DNA from: Siphonodentalium dalli
Lineage: Eukaryota > Mollusca > Scaphopoda > Gadilida > Siphonodentaliidae
Direction: 5' to 3'
DNA: 64,000 bases
Assembly: GCA_032622095.1 (NCBI GenBank)
Contig: CP136062.1
Location: 142,930,351-142,994,350 of the forward strand
A model generated the notes under the pieces. That model saw only the letters and a list, made by a program, of their open reading frames with translations. It made no database searches and had not been told where the DNA came from. The position numbers and the translations under genes are program-made. Below, piece after piece: positions 24,311-36,379 of the stretch. Numbering within the stretch: the stretch's first letter is position 1; each line of letters opens with the position of its first letter.

Positions 24311-26336
24311 GTATATATCGAATAATAGACGAATGTACATGCATACAGATAGATAAATGGACGTTTTTTTACGGATGCATTGCCAAATTAACGTGATACT
24401 TTTGTGGATATTTGACATATTCATGGTAACTCTTTATAGACAAGTGATTTATCGACGTTTTTCATAGATAACATGGTAGTTCACCCTTTTTGGTAATATT
24501 TGGCAGACATATACTCAAAACATGTCACCGCGACACAACAGACACATCTGATACCAAAAATATATCAAAAGCTATTGATGTTTATATAGAGTTCCCCAAA
24601 AAGCCCCGATATTTCTTGGCGAATGAGTCACCAAATTATTAGGCAAAAATTACCACGGTGCATTTTGGGATAGCTAGCTTAAAATAGAATTGTAAATGAA
24701 TACGGGGATAGTTATAGGATCAGTCACAATGTGTATAGGGAAGACAGGAAATGTAAGGCAGAATCAAATATGTTCTATATTTGGGCCTCTGTTTTAACAC
24801 ACATTCTTGACCAAATGACCAAAGTCCAGACAAATTGCGATAAAATGTTCATGAGCGGTATTTTCTTTTATCTACTTCAGTTCTGCTCACATATTATATT
24901 GAAAGTTGAAACATCACTTACGAAGGCGAGTCCGGTGAAAGATTATACCAAGTTCTTTAAACTCGATATTCGAAAAATGGAATGGTTATGGGATTCAACA
25001 AATGGTGTTTTGTTGCATACTCCAGTTGTGAATTAAAAAAATTATAAAAGTAAAATTTCTGGCCGCCATTTCGGAAACCATCTTGGATTGGAAATAGCAA
25101 TTGTTTCTACAAAAGGTCACATAATGCCAATATATCATCGAACATAATAAACATGTATACATTTGTATACAATTTGTGATTTAAATTACGCCTAGCACTG
25201 ATATACTTTTGTGTCGTTTGGCGACCATTCTGCTTTCGTGATTTTATAGAACAATGACACGGAAATCGACGTGCCACCGTGGTGCATTTTGTTCAGCATA
25301 TTCGAATTATGTAAAATCACATCGGTGCCTGCTTTTCCGCACAAATACCGACAACACCATTTTCTATAGCTTTTTTGTAAAAACAATTCTAGACTAAAAA
25401 AAAAGATAGCGAGTGAACTATATGTATATGTATCAATGTTTGCTAGCTATCTATGAATATCGTTCCCCATATAAATATGACCTTTGAGAAGATATAAATG
25501 TGAAAGTTACTTGATTATTCGAGGCATGAACTTTCAACTTCAAAATCTCATAAAAACAAATCGGTTCCGTTCACCAGTTTTTGCAGTATCCTATGTGAGA
25601 TGTTGAGATAGCTCATTAGTCTAATAACTTACTGATATCTATGAACAATATGGAAAACTAATGTTAAAATTGCCAGACGTAATATATTGCCGCCATTTTC
25701 GAGAAAGTTATGACGTTGGTATCCGGTGCTGGTATATCTCATTGTGTTAAACTACGTTTTGTATGGTGTTGTAACTGGAGATCTGAAACCCTGAATACAT
25801 CTTTTTTTTAAACATGCGTAATGTACCGTAGCTGAATGTCGTTGTTGAAAAGTTCATGCATAAACTGTTCGGTAATCCGGTGATGTTTGGTAACACTGTT
25901 AAACAGCAAAAATGACGAGTTTCAATATCAAGCTTTTATCTGACCGAGTGTACATTCGGCACACAACCACAACTGTTGGTGTATGCCCATCCATATCATT
26001 TAAAACGATTATATAAAGTTCCCAGTGATTCGTTCCCATGAAATACTCAATGTTAGACTGAGAGCTGTTTTGATAATCTGTGTTTCCACTGGTCCTGCTG
26101 GACGGGAGATGGATACGATGCTTATTTTATTTTGACTCTTGTTTGTGATACAAAATGCAACAAAGAGTCAGGGAGAGCGAAAAGTAGGCGATAAAATGTA
26201 GATGAATAACGCAGCGATGCAGACACTTAGTTTATTTGTTTACAATCTGTCGCACCAATGAATGTCTTGCATTGCCAAATAGAATATGTTATTTGTAAAT
26301 GGACACATATTAAAATGATTTTGTTTTTCATTCCAG

Positions 26337-26536
26337 CAAACACTGCGCCAGCCGGACAGGCTATTCCTGCCGCCCAACCTGGTATCCCCGGGATGTTATC
26401 ACCATCCGTACTACCACGGTCTCTCGACATCCCGATCAAGGTGGAGGTAACTCTGCCAGATTACGTCACCATTGGAAGCCAGAGGATTCCTATCAAGCTG
26501 GTTGTGGCTGGTCAAAATAGTAACACCGTTGGCTAA
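26337..26536 (+). CDS. Terminal exon of small secreted-protein gene, copy B
   Basis: The acceptor TTTTTCATTCCAG at 26336 is followed by 66 codons (phase-1 start) including the stop TAA. The product has an Ala/Pro/Gly-rich linker, longer than in copy A by several residues, then the conserved IPIKVEVTLPDY, VTIGSQRIPIKL and AGQNSNTVG segments. Most changes in the tail against copy A are silent or conservative (L-M to L-V before AGQ, N to D before IPIK). It pairs with 20864-20951 across a 5.4-kb intron. The two genes form a direct tandem pair. Function unknown; secretion is inferred from the upstream exon. Confidence 0.65.
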
Positions 26537-27210
26537 ATCGCATGCAATGGTTGCTTTACAGAACTATGCTACCACTTTTGGAGTTGACAGTGGTCTTTTG
26601 TGACTCGGGGACAACATGAAGTGTCGTTGGTCAGATCCCAGAGAAATGGTGTTCAGACTATAACCGTGTAACATATTTATTGTTATAAAATATAATTTTT
26701 TTATAAAGCTTTATATACTTTAATAGTATTTTCACCACCCAACAATATTACCTATTCCTTTGTGATCTGTGTATAAGTAATAATTCCGATCGACTGTGCG
26801 TGTTTCAACTGAGAACTTATGAAAAATTACCTTCGACGCATAAAGGTCACGTACCAGCCAGATTACTGGACCCAGTGGAAGCTGCAAAACCGAGTTCAGT
26901 CCCATCGCTACGCTATGTCTGACCGCTGCCGGCATGTGTATTTTCTTAATTAAACATTTTTTTTATTCAAGTGTTTTGTCAGTTACAATTCATTCTTGCT
27001 TGATCTGGGCAATTTGCAAATGAATATAGACAGTTCAGTTTCTCATAATACAGTACGAATTGTAACCTGCACAAGTCTCAAATAAATAAATGTGACATTT
27101 CTTCACATTACGTGTAGGTGCGGGCAACGGTAATTCATGAGTAGGGGACTGAACTCTGCATGGAGCTTGGAGCCAGGGATCGAAAATAGTTCATCAATTT
27201 ATTTTTAGGA

Positions 27211-27298
27211 CTAGGGTTAGGGTTAGGGCTACATATAGGGTTATGGCTAGGGTTATGGTTAGGGTTAGGGCTAGGATTTGGGTTAGAGTTAGGGTTAG
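27211..27298 (+). repeat. Interstitial telomere-type repeat (TTAGGG)n, degenerate
   Basis: About 88 bp of TAGGGT units in one orientation, many exact TTAGGG and others with one change (TTATGG, GCTAGG, TTTGGG). TTAGGG is the telomere unit of most non-arthropod animals. It begins about 20 bp after copy B similarity ends. Confidence 0.9.
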
Positions 27299-27488
27299 TG
27301 TATTCTTACATGAAGTACATACCGCAGTTTCATACTATACCATCTGGTTGTCGTACATATATAGAGCCCTTTCGAACAAGACACCATGGTAACGGTTGTA
27401 ATGGTTATTCAATACCTTGTAATCTGAAAATACTTGCGCAAAATAATAGATTTTATCAGCGGTTTTCAATTTTCAGCACATAAGTTAT

Positions 27489-27536
27489 AAACGCTCTTTA
27501 TTTTTGCCATGTTAGGAAACACTGACAGCTCTTTAA
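27489..27536 (+). repeat. Paired AAACGCTCTTTAT motif
   Basis: AAACGCTCTTTATTTTTGCC at 27489 with CATGTTAGGAAACACTG and a weaker second motif CAGCTCTTTAAG. Confidence 0.5.
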
Positions 27537-27864
27537 GTTTCCACGCAGAAGAAAATGAGAGATCCTCGTTTTAATCTGATGCGACGAACGACTGCAAGGA
27601 GTTTTCTGGGACATATATATTGTGCATTTGAGTGTGTGTATCTATTATCAATATTTAGTACTACACATAACGGCTGCTAGCTGCCAGCTCGGTCTGTTAC
27701 ATTAATTATAATATAGTGATTGGGTGCCCAAGGTGCTCGAAAAGTTCGAGATATCTTCTCCTTAATTCACATTTTTAAATTAATGAATTGATAATGTGGC
27801 TTGTATAGCGCTTATCTCTCCAACATAAGGGACCCTACGTGTTTCACATTATTACCCCAGGTGT

Positions 27865-28260
27865 TGAGCACAGAGACGTGGCGACAGGGGGGTTTGGGGT
27901 GTCTCACCCCCCCCCCTCCAACTTTGGTCAAAATTTTCAACAGTTGGAAATGTCATACCTGCCAAAACATTAGTTGGAAATCTCACACCAACAATAGGTT
28001 GAAATTGTTCTTGTAGTTTGATTTTCAAACAATTTATTGGGGGGAAATTTATTGTTTTTGGACCAATATTTGCATATTTTACTATTTTTTGTCAAACTTG
28101 TGGGCTGAAATGGTCATCAGAACTTTGGAGAATTTTCCAACTGAGGGGGAGTATGATGTTTGAAATTTCCAACACTATAGGAAAGCTTTAGTTGAGGCCA
28201 GTCTGGATGCTAGGATTTGCGATTTTCTTGTTCAAATTTCGAAATTTTCTCACACCCGGC
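27865..28260 (+). repeat. Dispersed 'TTTCAACAGTTGGAAAT' repeat
   Basis: CAGAGACGTGGCGACAGG, GGTGTCTCACCCCCC, CAACTTTGGTCAAAATTTTC, then CAACAGTTGGAAATGTCATA. This appears to be the most complete copy of the family in the window. The class (SINE or MITE) is unclear. Confidence 0.5.
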
Positions 28261-28449
28261 CGAACAACCATGGTCAGCCCGGTGTGTCGTGGTCTCTTGT
28301 CCGTAGCCGTTTGCATTTGTATGGAGTTAGACCACTATATGTTAGGATTTATGCAATGTTTCAGGTTAAAATATCTGAATGTTCTCATACCGGGAATATA
28401 GAACCATGGTTTATGAAGATATAGGATATTATTAGGCCTAAGCACTGAA

Positions 28450-28867
28450 GTGCAAGGGGGCGGGGGTGCAAACTGAAGACGAGACACATTTTCTCCTTAA
28501 CTGTCGAGCATATAAACACTTGCGATCAAAACTGATGTCATATATCGCGATCGAACATGGACAGACACAATTTAGTGACGTCGGCTTGCTTACTCAGCTA
28601 ATGAATCGGTATCCTCTTCAAGTAGCTAAATTTCTTTATAGTGCTTATCAAAAAAGACAAGATCTTCTTAGCAAAACCTTTTCTATCCCATGAATGTGCA
28701 CAACAATTTTCTTTATTATTTTTGTTTAAAGTGACTTATAGGCCTTATTGGCCGGGTGTGTTGTTATTTTGTTACTCGACATTGTTATCACCTGTATGTG
28801 ATGTTTTGTATACACTATACACACATGTCACTATAATAACATATTCGTTCGTTCGTTCGTTCGTTCG
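28450..28867 (+). pseudogene. LINE 3' fragment with (TTCG)n tail
   Basis: The frame reads QTEDETHFLLNCRAYKHLRS and continues for about 55 residues to SKTFSIP and a stop at 28693. H...C spacing and AYKHLR match the C-terminal zinc-binding region of CR1/L2-like LINE ORF2. About 170 bp of 3' UTR follows, ending in a run of five or six TTCG units (28846-28867), a microsatellite tail of the kind seen in such LINEs. RT and upstream parts are missing. Confidence 0.75.
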
Positions 28868-29312
28868 CATGGTGACCAATAAAATAATAGGTTTATCACA
28901 TGTGACTTGATTGACCAATGAAAAAAAGATATTCATCGGAGACACTCATTGATATGTTGTCGCTAGTGCATGGGTAATCCGTGTTCAATTGTATTAGTGG
29001 TCATCGGTACCCTTTAAATAATCGCTCAGTGAGTACGCCGCAACCGTTCGTGCATTGTGTTATATTTCATCAATGGTTATCGTCTGTTCCAACAATTCAA
29101 GTTGTAAGATGTATTTCAATTTCTAGTTGGGTTGTCATGCAGAATCGCTGGAGTATTATATTTAATACCATTCTGATCAAACCCAATCACCCATCGGTAA
29201 TGAGCACACGGGTATAATCTACTCTATTACAATACAGTGGTCTATTGCACTTCACGCCTCCCGTGTACCTCCCATAACCTTCTACACGTGATCAAACACG
29301 GCAATTGTAAAT

Positions 29313-29690
29313 CTATAGTACAGGCCCCAGCTTGACAAAGGAGACATACTCTATGTTCTTTCTGTACCATTTTCCATCGGCCATTTCTATGGCTAATCGG
29401 TGATTAGAAGTTCTTATCTTCATGAGAAATTCGCTCAAATGTGATGGTAGTTCGTTCATATACGTTTTCATTTCGAAAGTGGGAGTTATAAGGTTATACA
29501 AATTACCCCTGGATGATGACATCATGTCACCATGCCATCCTAGTTGAAACTGGTCGATCAAGATCTGCTTTATGTGTGTGCTGTCATGTTTAGGCAGTTG
29601 TAATTGTGCCGTCCATTTTGGAATTCGAACCAGTGTTTTGCAAAATACTTTTTTATGGATCTGACCCATAATACCACATAATATGTTCCA
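29313..29690 (-). pseudogene. LINE C-terminal fragment
   Basis: A 118-codon minus-strand frame includes KTLVRIPKWTAQLQLPKHD and later LPSHLSEFLMKIRTSNHRLAI. The LTKIRTSNHRLPIE-type stretch just before the zinc motif is shared with 16998-17289, placing it in the same broad LINE clade. The zinc motif itself is lost. No RT core. Degraded remnant. Confidence 0.7.
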
Positions 29691-29699
29691 ACTCTCTGA

Positions 29700-31699
29700 A
29701 ATTTCAAGTTGACAGTAGGCGAAGTTATAAAATCGGTGGATATAGATGGAATTTAATGGAGATTGGAATTATAAAAGTTCGAATGTGGGAGCGGAATTTA
29801 AGTTCAAGTTATATGAAGACCCTATAGCCAAGTCACATTCATGGGCTGAATGTCGGCAAATTTTGAAAATTAAAGATCTGATTTGACACTAAATTATTCA
29901 ACATTCCTTTGGTAACTGTCAGCTTAACAAGCGACCGAAAAATACTTGCAATCTCTAGCGTATTGCGAAAATCCACAAAAGCGTCTATCAGTTCAACCTT
30001 GAGAACGAGTACAAGATATCATAATTGATAAAGCTATTTATTGCACACCCAATGGCTTATTTGTGAGAAATACAGCAACATACAGAAGAATTGAAACGTT
30101 CAATAAAAAAATGTGTATTGTTCTTGAACAATACAAACCTATTACGCCAACAACGTCACTGGCGACGTCAACTTTAACAGAAAATGTCTTCGCAAAATTA
30201 TGGGGTATAGTCTACATTAAGCACATGTTTGTTCAATTAAATACAACAATATCGTCTATCTCTGATGGGAGTCCATGGCTGTAACATTAATTTGTTGCAT
30301 ATATTATAATGGGTATAAAAGGAGATGGTCACATAAATGGCATATTTAGAGTACAGTCCCTCTTTAAGATGCCAGTGCTTGAATTAAATATTTGGTATTG
30401 AAATTGCCAGCTGACAGTTTGATATTGCATTTTTTTTTATCCATTTATTTCGTTTAATTTGGTGTTTCCGAGAGACAGCAATAATGATTTTGCAATTTTT
30501 TCAATATCAAGATGATATTCTTAAATATGCATATGACTAGTTTATGTCACATTTGGTCATCAACATTTTTTTCAGGGGAGAAATCAAAACTGTTCACCCG
30601 TTCTATGCTAAACACTCATTGACCATTCCATCATTTAGTTTTATAGCTGAATGGGCGAATCCATCTAGTATAGAGAGGGCTAAATTATATTGTGTATGTC
30701 GTCGCGGCTCTGAATACATTCCTAAACATGAATGTCTAATTAGCCATATTCTGAGGCCACATATAAACAGAGAGACCATGTAACGGAAAACTCGATGAAA
30801 CAGTAGGTCCTTTTATATGGAATATTAAGAAAATAAGTTCAACAATGTCGTTTGTTGAACGTATTATCTGAACATTTCCCACCAAATATGAATCATTCTT
30901 CACTGGTATTCTATTTTCTTCATACTGTCGTCTGCTCATGTATCCTGGACATCCCTCTAAATAAATAATAGAGCAATCCATATCTACTTTATTAGCTGAA
31001 TGGGAGAATCCATTCATCTAGTACATAAATGGTTACAATACATTTTGTATGTCATTGCGGCTCTGACTATATTCCTAAATTACACGAATACCAACTCCCA
31101 TTGAAACAAATAATCAGAAAGTAACCTTTAGTCGGGGTACTTTCACAATTCAATTGTGATATTTAGATCGTTTTGACCTCAACAAAGGTCATCTTACCAC
31201 AAGTCTGCGCGTACCACAGAAGCATATTATAGACGACCCCCCTGTCACAAGAGGTATTTCATGACTGAGTTTTGGCTGACACGAATTCCTGATTATACGG
31301 AACGTGCGAGAAGATTGGACCGCCTGTCGAATGATTCATCATTATTCTCAGAAAAACGGACACGGTATCATGACATGAGACTACTAAAGTGAGTTATCGT
31401 ACTTCAATTGCATTATCGTCAATCTAGGGGCGTCGTTGTGGCACATAATTTTACCACGCGTTGTCAATTGAAATCGCCTAATCGATCAATCATTGAACAG
31501 GGTTTTTCTACTCAATGAATGACCTTCGTAGTTTTCTTTGTCAGATATGGTCACGAGGAATGCACCTATTGTATCGGACGTGTTACCGCGCACATAACTA
31601 AAATCGAAATAAACAAATTCACGCCATGCATTGAGCATCCCTGCAAAGGTGGCTTTCTATTGAAAGATGTCGTAAGATGTTTCCACACATAGCATATCT
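29700..31699. other. Mostly unassigned stretch with a duplicated short segment
   Basis: No supported gene. A segment containing TAGCTGAATGGGCGAATCCA...TGTCGTCGCGGCTCTGAATA (30640-30720) has a diverged direct copy at 30990-31080. One frame of it (YCVCRRGSEYIPKHECLISH) loosely resembles a C2H2-type pattern, but no complete finger, exon border or long frame supports a zinc-finger gene. Confidence 0.4.
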
Positions 31700-32336
31700 C
31701 CGGATGTGGAAAGTTTAGATGGACCTATACTAAAAACTACTTAATTGTTAAGCTGGTACACCACCTGAAGGAATCTAAGATATCTTGTGACCACTGAATG
31801 TTAGTTGTGTCACTTGTGTGCTGGATAATAGTGATCAGCCATTTGTTAGAACTGTTACAATGAAGATCCAGCCTAATTAATATAGATGTCGGTATGCAGG
31901 CTTGTCAACTCAAACAAGTAGTAATGAACTGGAAACATGCCACATTATTATTGATAGCTGGAAATTTGGCTATGCATGGACCTATGACAAACTCAGCCCA
32001 AAGGTTTATATCAGTTCTTGAAATGGCTGTTCACAATTGTCCAGCACATAACTAACATTATGTTAATCTTGAAGCAGCGTTGCTCCCAATTAAGTAGTCA
32101 TTCGAGCCTTTTACTAGTTCAGATCATCTACTTTTTATGACAGTTATTCACTTCCTATCAATTTGTATACTTGGTGAGAACGCTTAAAATGTTATCAAAG
32201 TCATCTCTTTTTACATTTAATTGTAATAGTATATGCATAATGTGGTCTTCATATAGCATAGATTTATTCAGGTTATTCAACTGCTTAACAATTAAGTAGT
32301 TTTCTGTATATCTTTATTTAAACTTTCCACATCCGG
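31700..32336. mobile_element. MITE with CCGGATGTGGAAAGTTTA ends
   Basis: The left CCGGATGTGGAAAGTTTAGA and later ACTACTTAATTGTTAAGC recur inverted at the right end (GCTTAACAATTAAGTAGT then TAAACTTTCCACATCCGG). The TIR is about 55 bp with a variable middle. Non-coding interior. Confidence 0.8.
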
Positions 32337-33659
32337 TATTAGATTATGCGCGAACCCCCTTAATCAGGCCTGCGATGACTGATCAAAACCCGTATGATGA
32401 TGATATCAAAACAACTAATTTGTCCATAGGCGACAGCGTTAACTATAAGTCTCAACGGCGATGGGTGAAGTATATTTGAACTTCAAGTGATCAATTTTCC
32501 GTTAGAACGTCATCCGATACACCAGTCGGTGACAACAAACCCGCCCTTTTCTGTATTTGTTACAGCGTAACTCTATATAATTAGTCGCTTGTAACATACA
32601 CGGATTGGGAATTTTACAACACAGGGCCATAACTTCAAAAGAAATGAATGGACAAACCGTGTTACATGTGGATATTATTCCATCCATGTTGCCTCGGTAT
32701 ACTAATTAAATATCATTCAAACATAACCTGACAGAGATTCACATTTGGCATAAATGCATTTTCACTATAACGAGCAATAACGTTGCCACTAATAAATAGA
32801 CGAATGCGTTCCATGTGGATACAAGAAAACCAATGTCAGAAATGGTAACGCGCTCAAGATCATATATTATATACCCATGATTGTAGTCATAGCATATAAA
32901 ATATATTGGTTTCACGAATGACCAACTCATAATTCCGTTAAAACAACTAATCCTTCAAATTATTACAACAACTATATACGGCTTATCCCTGAAGGTTTCT
33001 CGTGCATCTCACCAGAATTCCCAACTGGATCTTTTACCGGACTCGGCCTCCGGGTCGCAGTTCGAATTTTAATCCGTCCCAAAAAAATCCCATTTCAATA
33101 AGTAAAACGCCCATGTATACCAAGAATCAGCGAAACATTATTCACGCGGAGCCTGGCGGAGCGCGAAATAAACGGGATGAGTCAAAATCTATTGCAGGGA
33201 AGCTACTCTATATAAAACACATGAGTATAAAACAACGAACTGTGTACAAATAAAAGCAGCCATGGCGTAATGTTTCCACTTAAGAGTCGTGAATGTGAAT
33301 TTAAGAACCGACTAGTATGCGAACATATAATCTAAAGCATATATAATTACCATACAACTATACTGGTGGAACAAATAATCAACAGTAAACCAAAAAAAAA
33401 ATCAATTTAATTACTAAGGCTTCACATCGAAAGAGTCGCTTATACTGTCTATATCTGACATTATCAAGATATTTATAGTATTTGATTAACCTGGCGTGAG
33501 CCTGTATCAATGCATAAAGTTAACGTTCAAAGATGTGTCCTGTGAAACAAGTTCTGGGACAGAAGCAATATCTGTCTCTTTGACTTGCGTTGCGAATGAT
33601 ACACTGACTACATTGTTTTGACTCCGTCTGAGTGATTGTTTCAAGACATTTGATACAAC

Positions 33660-34416
33660 CGCAGAAAATGTACGCTTTCCAGATGACGGTCGTGGTCAAG
33701 TCTGAGTTTAGTCTGTCTGTCATTTGCATAATGAGATCCACAAAGGGTGAATTTAGTGACGCTATCCCGCACAGCGGGCTAACATCACCAAATTCACCCT
33801 CTTGGACCTCAATATGCATGGCCTCATCTGATATGGGAGACATGGACTCAGGTTGAAATTCCCAAATGGTAAATATTGTGATGTACACCCATTGGAAACC
33901 TCGATGATGCAATGTGTCTTCTGCCAATTTGGGTATATAGAGAAACTAAACTAAAAAAGAAATAGAATCTATGTGAAGAAGTTTCTATAGAAATTCGATG
34001 ATAAATAAACTTTCCTGAGAAGATGAGGCCTAAGCAGAATGAGATCAAGAGAGGGTGTGGGATAGCGTCACTATATTCACCTCCGTGGACCTCATTCTGC
34101 AAATGACAGACAGACTAATCTCAGGCTTGACAACGACCGTCAATTGGACATCGAACATGTTCTGCGGTTGTGTCTGGGGACCTCATTCCGCAAATGACAG
34201 ACAGACTAATCTCAGGCTTGACAACGACCGTCAATTGGACATCGAACATTTTCTGCGGTTGTGTCTGGGGACCTCATTCCGCAAATGACAGACAAACTAG
34301 ACTCAGGCTTGACCACGACCGTCAATTGGACATCGAACATTTTCTGCGGTTGTGTCTGGGGACCTCATTCCGCAAATGACAGACAAACTAAACTCAGACT
34401 TGGTCGTGGTCCGGCA
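33660..34416. mobile_element. MITE whose end unit is tandemly amplified (91 bp x 3+)
   Basis: The left end (GCAGAAAATG...GACGGTCGTGGTCAAGTCTG...CATTTGCATAATGAG) is the reverse complement of a 91-bp unit that is repeated head-to-tail at the right end, with GACCTCATTCCGCAAATGAC-type starts at 34088, 34179, 34270 and 34361. It shares the CATTTGCAGAATGAGG motif and the GGTGAATTTAGTGACGCTA segment with the element at 6369-6780. Confidence 0.8.
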
Positions 34417-35716
34417 ATTTGTTAAGACACTGGATGTGAAAGTTGTTTCTCACTTATTAACTTCCTATAGTCCCAAATTTGGACATGAACGATTCATTGC
34501 TGAGTGCGCACCGGGACAGTATGGACACATTCAGTTTTTGTTTGTGAACAATTCTTGTGTTAATAACCTCTAATTATTGCAATTTTTCTTGGCCATGGTG
34601 ATATTACTGACATTTAAAATTGCGCAAATGGTATCATATGGGACATGGGATGGTACAAATATAGTCAATGACAGTTTCCTTATCCAGCCTTTAACTCCGA
34701 TGGGTCTTGAAAGAGATTGAAGTTCAGAAAATATATGTTCGGTGGTATTTGTTACCGTCATTGTTGTTACATTCTATATATGGACATATGTGACTCCATG
34801 TGAGCCAACTCAGCAAACATTTCCGACTCAGAATAAGCTAGATGCGCTTCCTCAACACAACCCTGGTTCTATTTAAAGGCACGGGCGGCGTTCGCTGAAG
34901 AAAGATTCATATTTGTTCAAATCGCCATCAACGGAAGGAATATTAAAATATATATAGTTTTGTTCATATGCCAAACATAATCAGCGCGTAAATAGTATAT
35001 ATATCTTCGTCAAGACGTACGATGGTGTACGTAAACAAGAACCTGCTCGTGTTTTGCTTCTGTTTACATAACACATCGCAATTATATTGGTTAATCACAG
35101 ACAAATGATATAAACGCTCTTTATTATTTCCATATCAGGAAAACAGTAACAAATAACGCTCTTTATGTGTACCATATCCGGATCTAAACAAAAGCCAGGT
35201 TCTGTAACGTTGTTTTGCTTCTGTGTACATAACAAAGGAAAATCATTTGACAATAACATACTGTTTATGCCATATTTCTGCTTGGTATAATAACAAGGTC
35301 TATATTTTACTATTTCTGTTTATGGCGGTTTTTGACGGAGCTGAATATTTTAGCAGCATACCCACCACCAACGCCACTCGTATCTTTAATGTCTTGTTAA
35401 AATTATCCAACACACGGGTTTGTGCAAGTTAACTGAATCAGAGCGTCATATTGAACTTTCTTTGAACATACAATCAGGAGATAATAATTTATACTGGCAC
35501 AGTGGTGATTGGTTAATGGTTCCTGTGTGTAGGTGCTTAGCTCCATAGCCAAATTATATTACTTGTTGCAATGTGCGTTCAGTCACCCCCCAACAAACAT
35601 TAAATAAACTAAAACATATGTTATTTAATAGTAGTAAATTGTTCATACATCTGAGTCAAACCTCAAAAATATGATCGAAGAACACTATTGCCCACGGATG
35701 GTTTACGTAAACGTGC
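34417..35716. other. Non-coding stretch
   Basis: No supported gene. It contains a CGCTCTTTAT motif pair (35112-35166). Short ORFs lack splice or family support. Confidence 0.5.
35112..35166 (+). repeat. Paired AAACGCTCTTTAT motif
   Basis: AAACGCTCTTTATTATTTCC with CATATCAGGAAAACAGTAAC, then AATAACGCTCTTTATGTGTA and CATATCCGGA. This is the clearest copy: both motif and CCATATC spacer are repeated, so the unit is a tandem dimer of about 41 bp. Confidence 0.65.
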
Positions 35717-35800
35717 ATGGTTGGTCTAGCCAGATGTGTAAAGCATTCCAATCCGCCAGTCCGAGTATTTGATTCAAGAGGCGGAACTCCTCTAGTCTAT
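35717..35800 (+). repeat. Diverged tRNA-derived SINE-like sequence
   Basis: TGGTCTAGCCAGATGTGTAA then AGCATTCCAATCCGCCAGTC and TTTGATTCAAGAGG resemble an RNA polymerase III A box and B box at tRNA-like spacing. It is too degenerate for a working tRNA. No tail or flanking duplication identified. Confidence 0.4.
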
Positions 35801-36379
35801 GAGCATTGTGAGGGTTCTCGTCAATCTCGTCAAGAGTCCATCCAATTTAGGATACATAGCTACATGTGGGTCCTAACAGACTGGTTTCTGCAGCAGGCAC
35901 TCCTCCACCCACATATATAAACAAAACAGGGACATTGTCTCGTATCTATGGGGGGAGAGGGATAATAGTTTTTATATATAGCAAACGAATGTTTGGGGTG
36001 GTCGCCTATATATGTAGTGTGTAATAACAAATTATGGATAATCAAATATCCGTTTTTGATATCAACAAAACAATTAGTTTTACAACTTATAATTTATCCA
36101 TTTATCTAAAGAAAAAAAATACATATCCAGACCGGAAATGCGTATAAATCATGCACATAAATGTATTTAGTAGTGCTCAATGAATATCGAATACATGATA
36201 TTTCAAAAAACTGTTTTGATAACAACTCAATTTTAAATTTCCAAATTAACGTTGAAATACATTAATTCGATCGCGTAATATCTTAATTTTTACCGTCTTG
36301 TCATTTTAAAATCATAATTTAATTTTTTTCAAATGTAACACATAAAATCCTATTTGAACATTTTTTATACCCAAAACAG

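Larger units (their letters stand above)
20952..26336 (+). other. Intron of copy B gene
   Basis: The intron between the two recognised copy B exons. It contains sequence shared with copy A (21000-22160, 24490-24640, 26190-26330), a dispersed repeat on the minus strand (24005-24310) and an imperfect inverted repeat (23727-23808). I see no supported exon in 22170-23700 or 24640-26180. ORFs there of up to 113 codons have no splice or family support. Confidence 0.5.
19770..27190 (+). repeat. Segmental duplication, copy B
   Basis: This is the second copy of the segment at 1-12645, in direct orientation. It keeps both recognised exons of the small secreted-protein gene and lacks the large foldback and piggyBac-like insertions of copy A, so the exon-to-exon distance is about 5.4 kb instead of 9.6 kb. 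Homology fades near 27165-27190, just before a TTAGGG-type array. Divergence by small indels and substitutions indicates an old rather than recent duplication. Confidence 0.85.

Noticed and set aside
30544-31080. Possible C2H2 zinc-finger exons
   Set aside because: The Cys/His pattern is incomplete in both repeats, frames are broken and no splice sites support it.
33000-33080. Possible tRNA or SINE (GTTCGAATT B-box-like site)
   Set aside because: No matching A box at the right distance and no cloverleaf.
34055-34379. ORFs with repeated MTDRLISGLTTTVNWTSN text
   Set aside because: Product of the 91-bp tandem repeat of a MITE; 91 is not a multiple of three, so the frame is not conserved between units.
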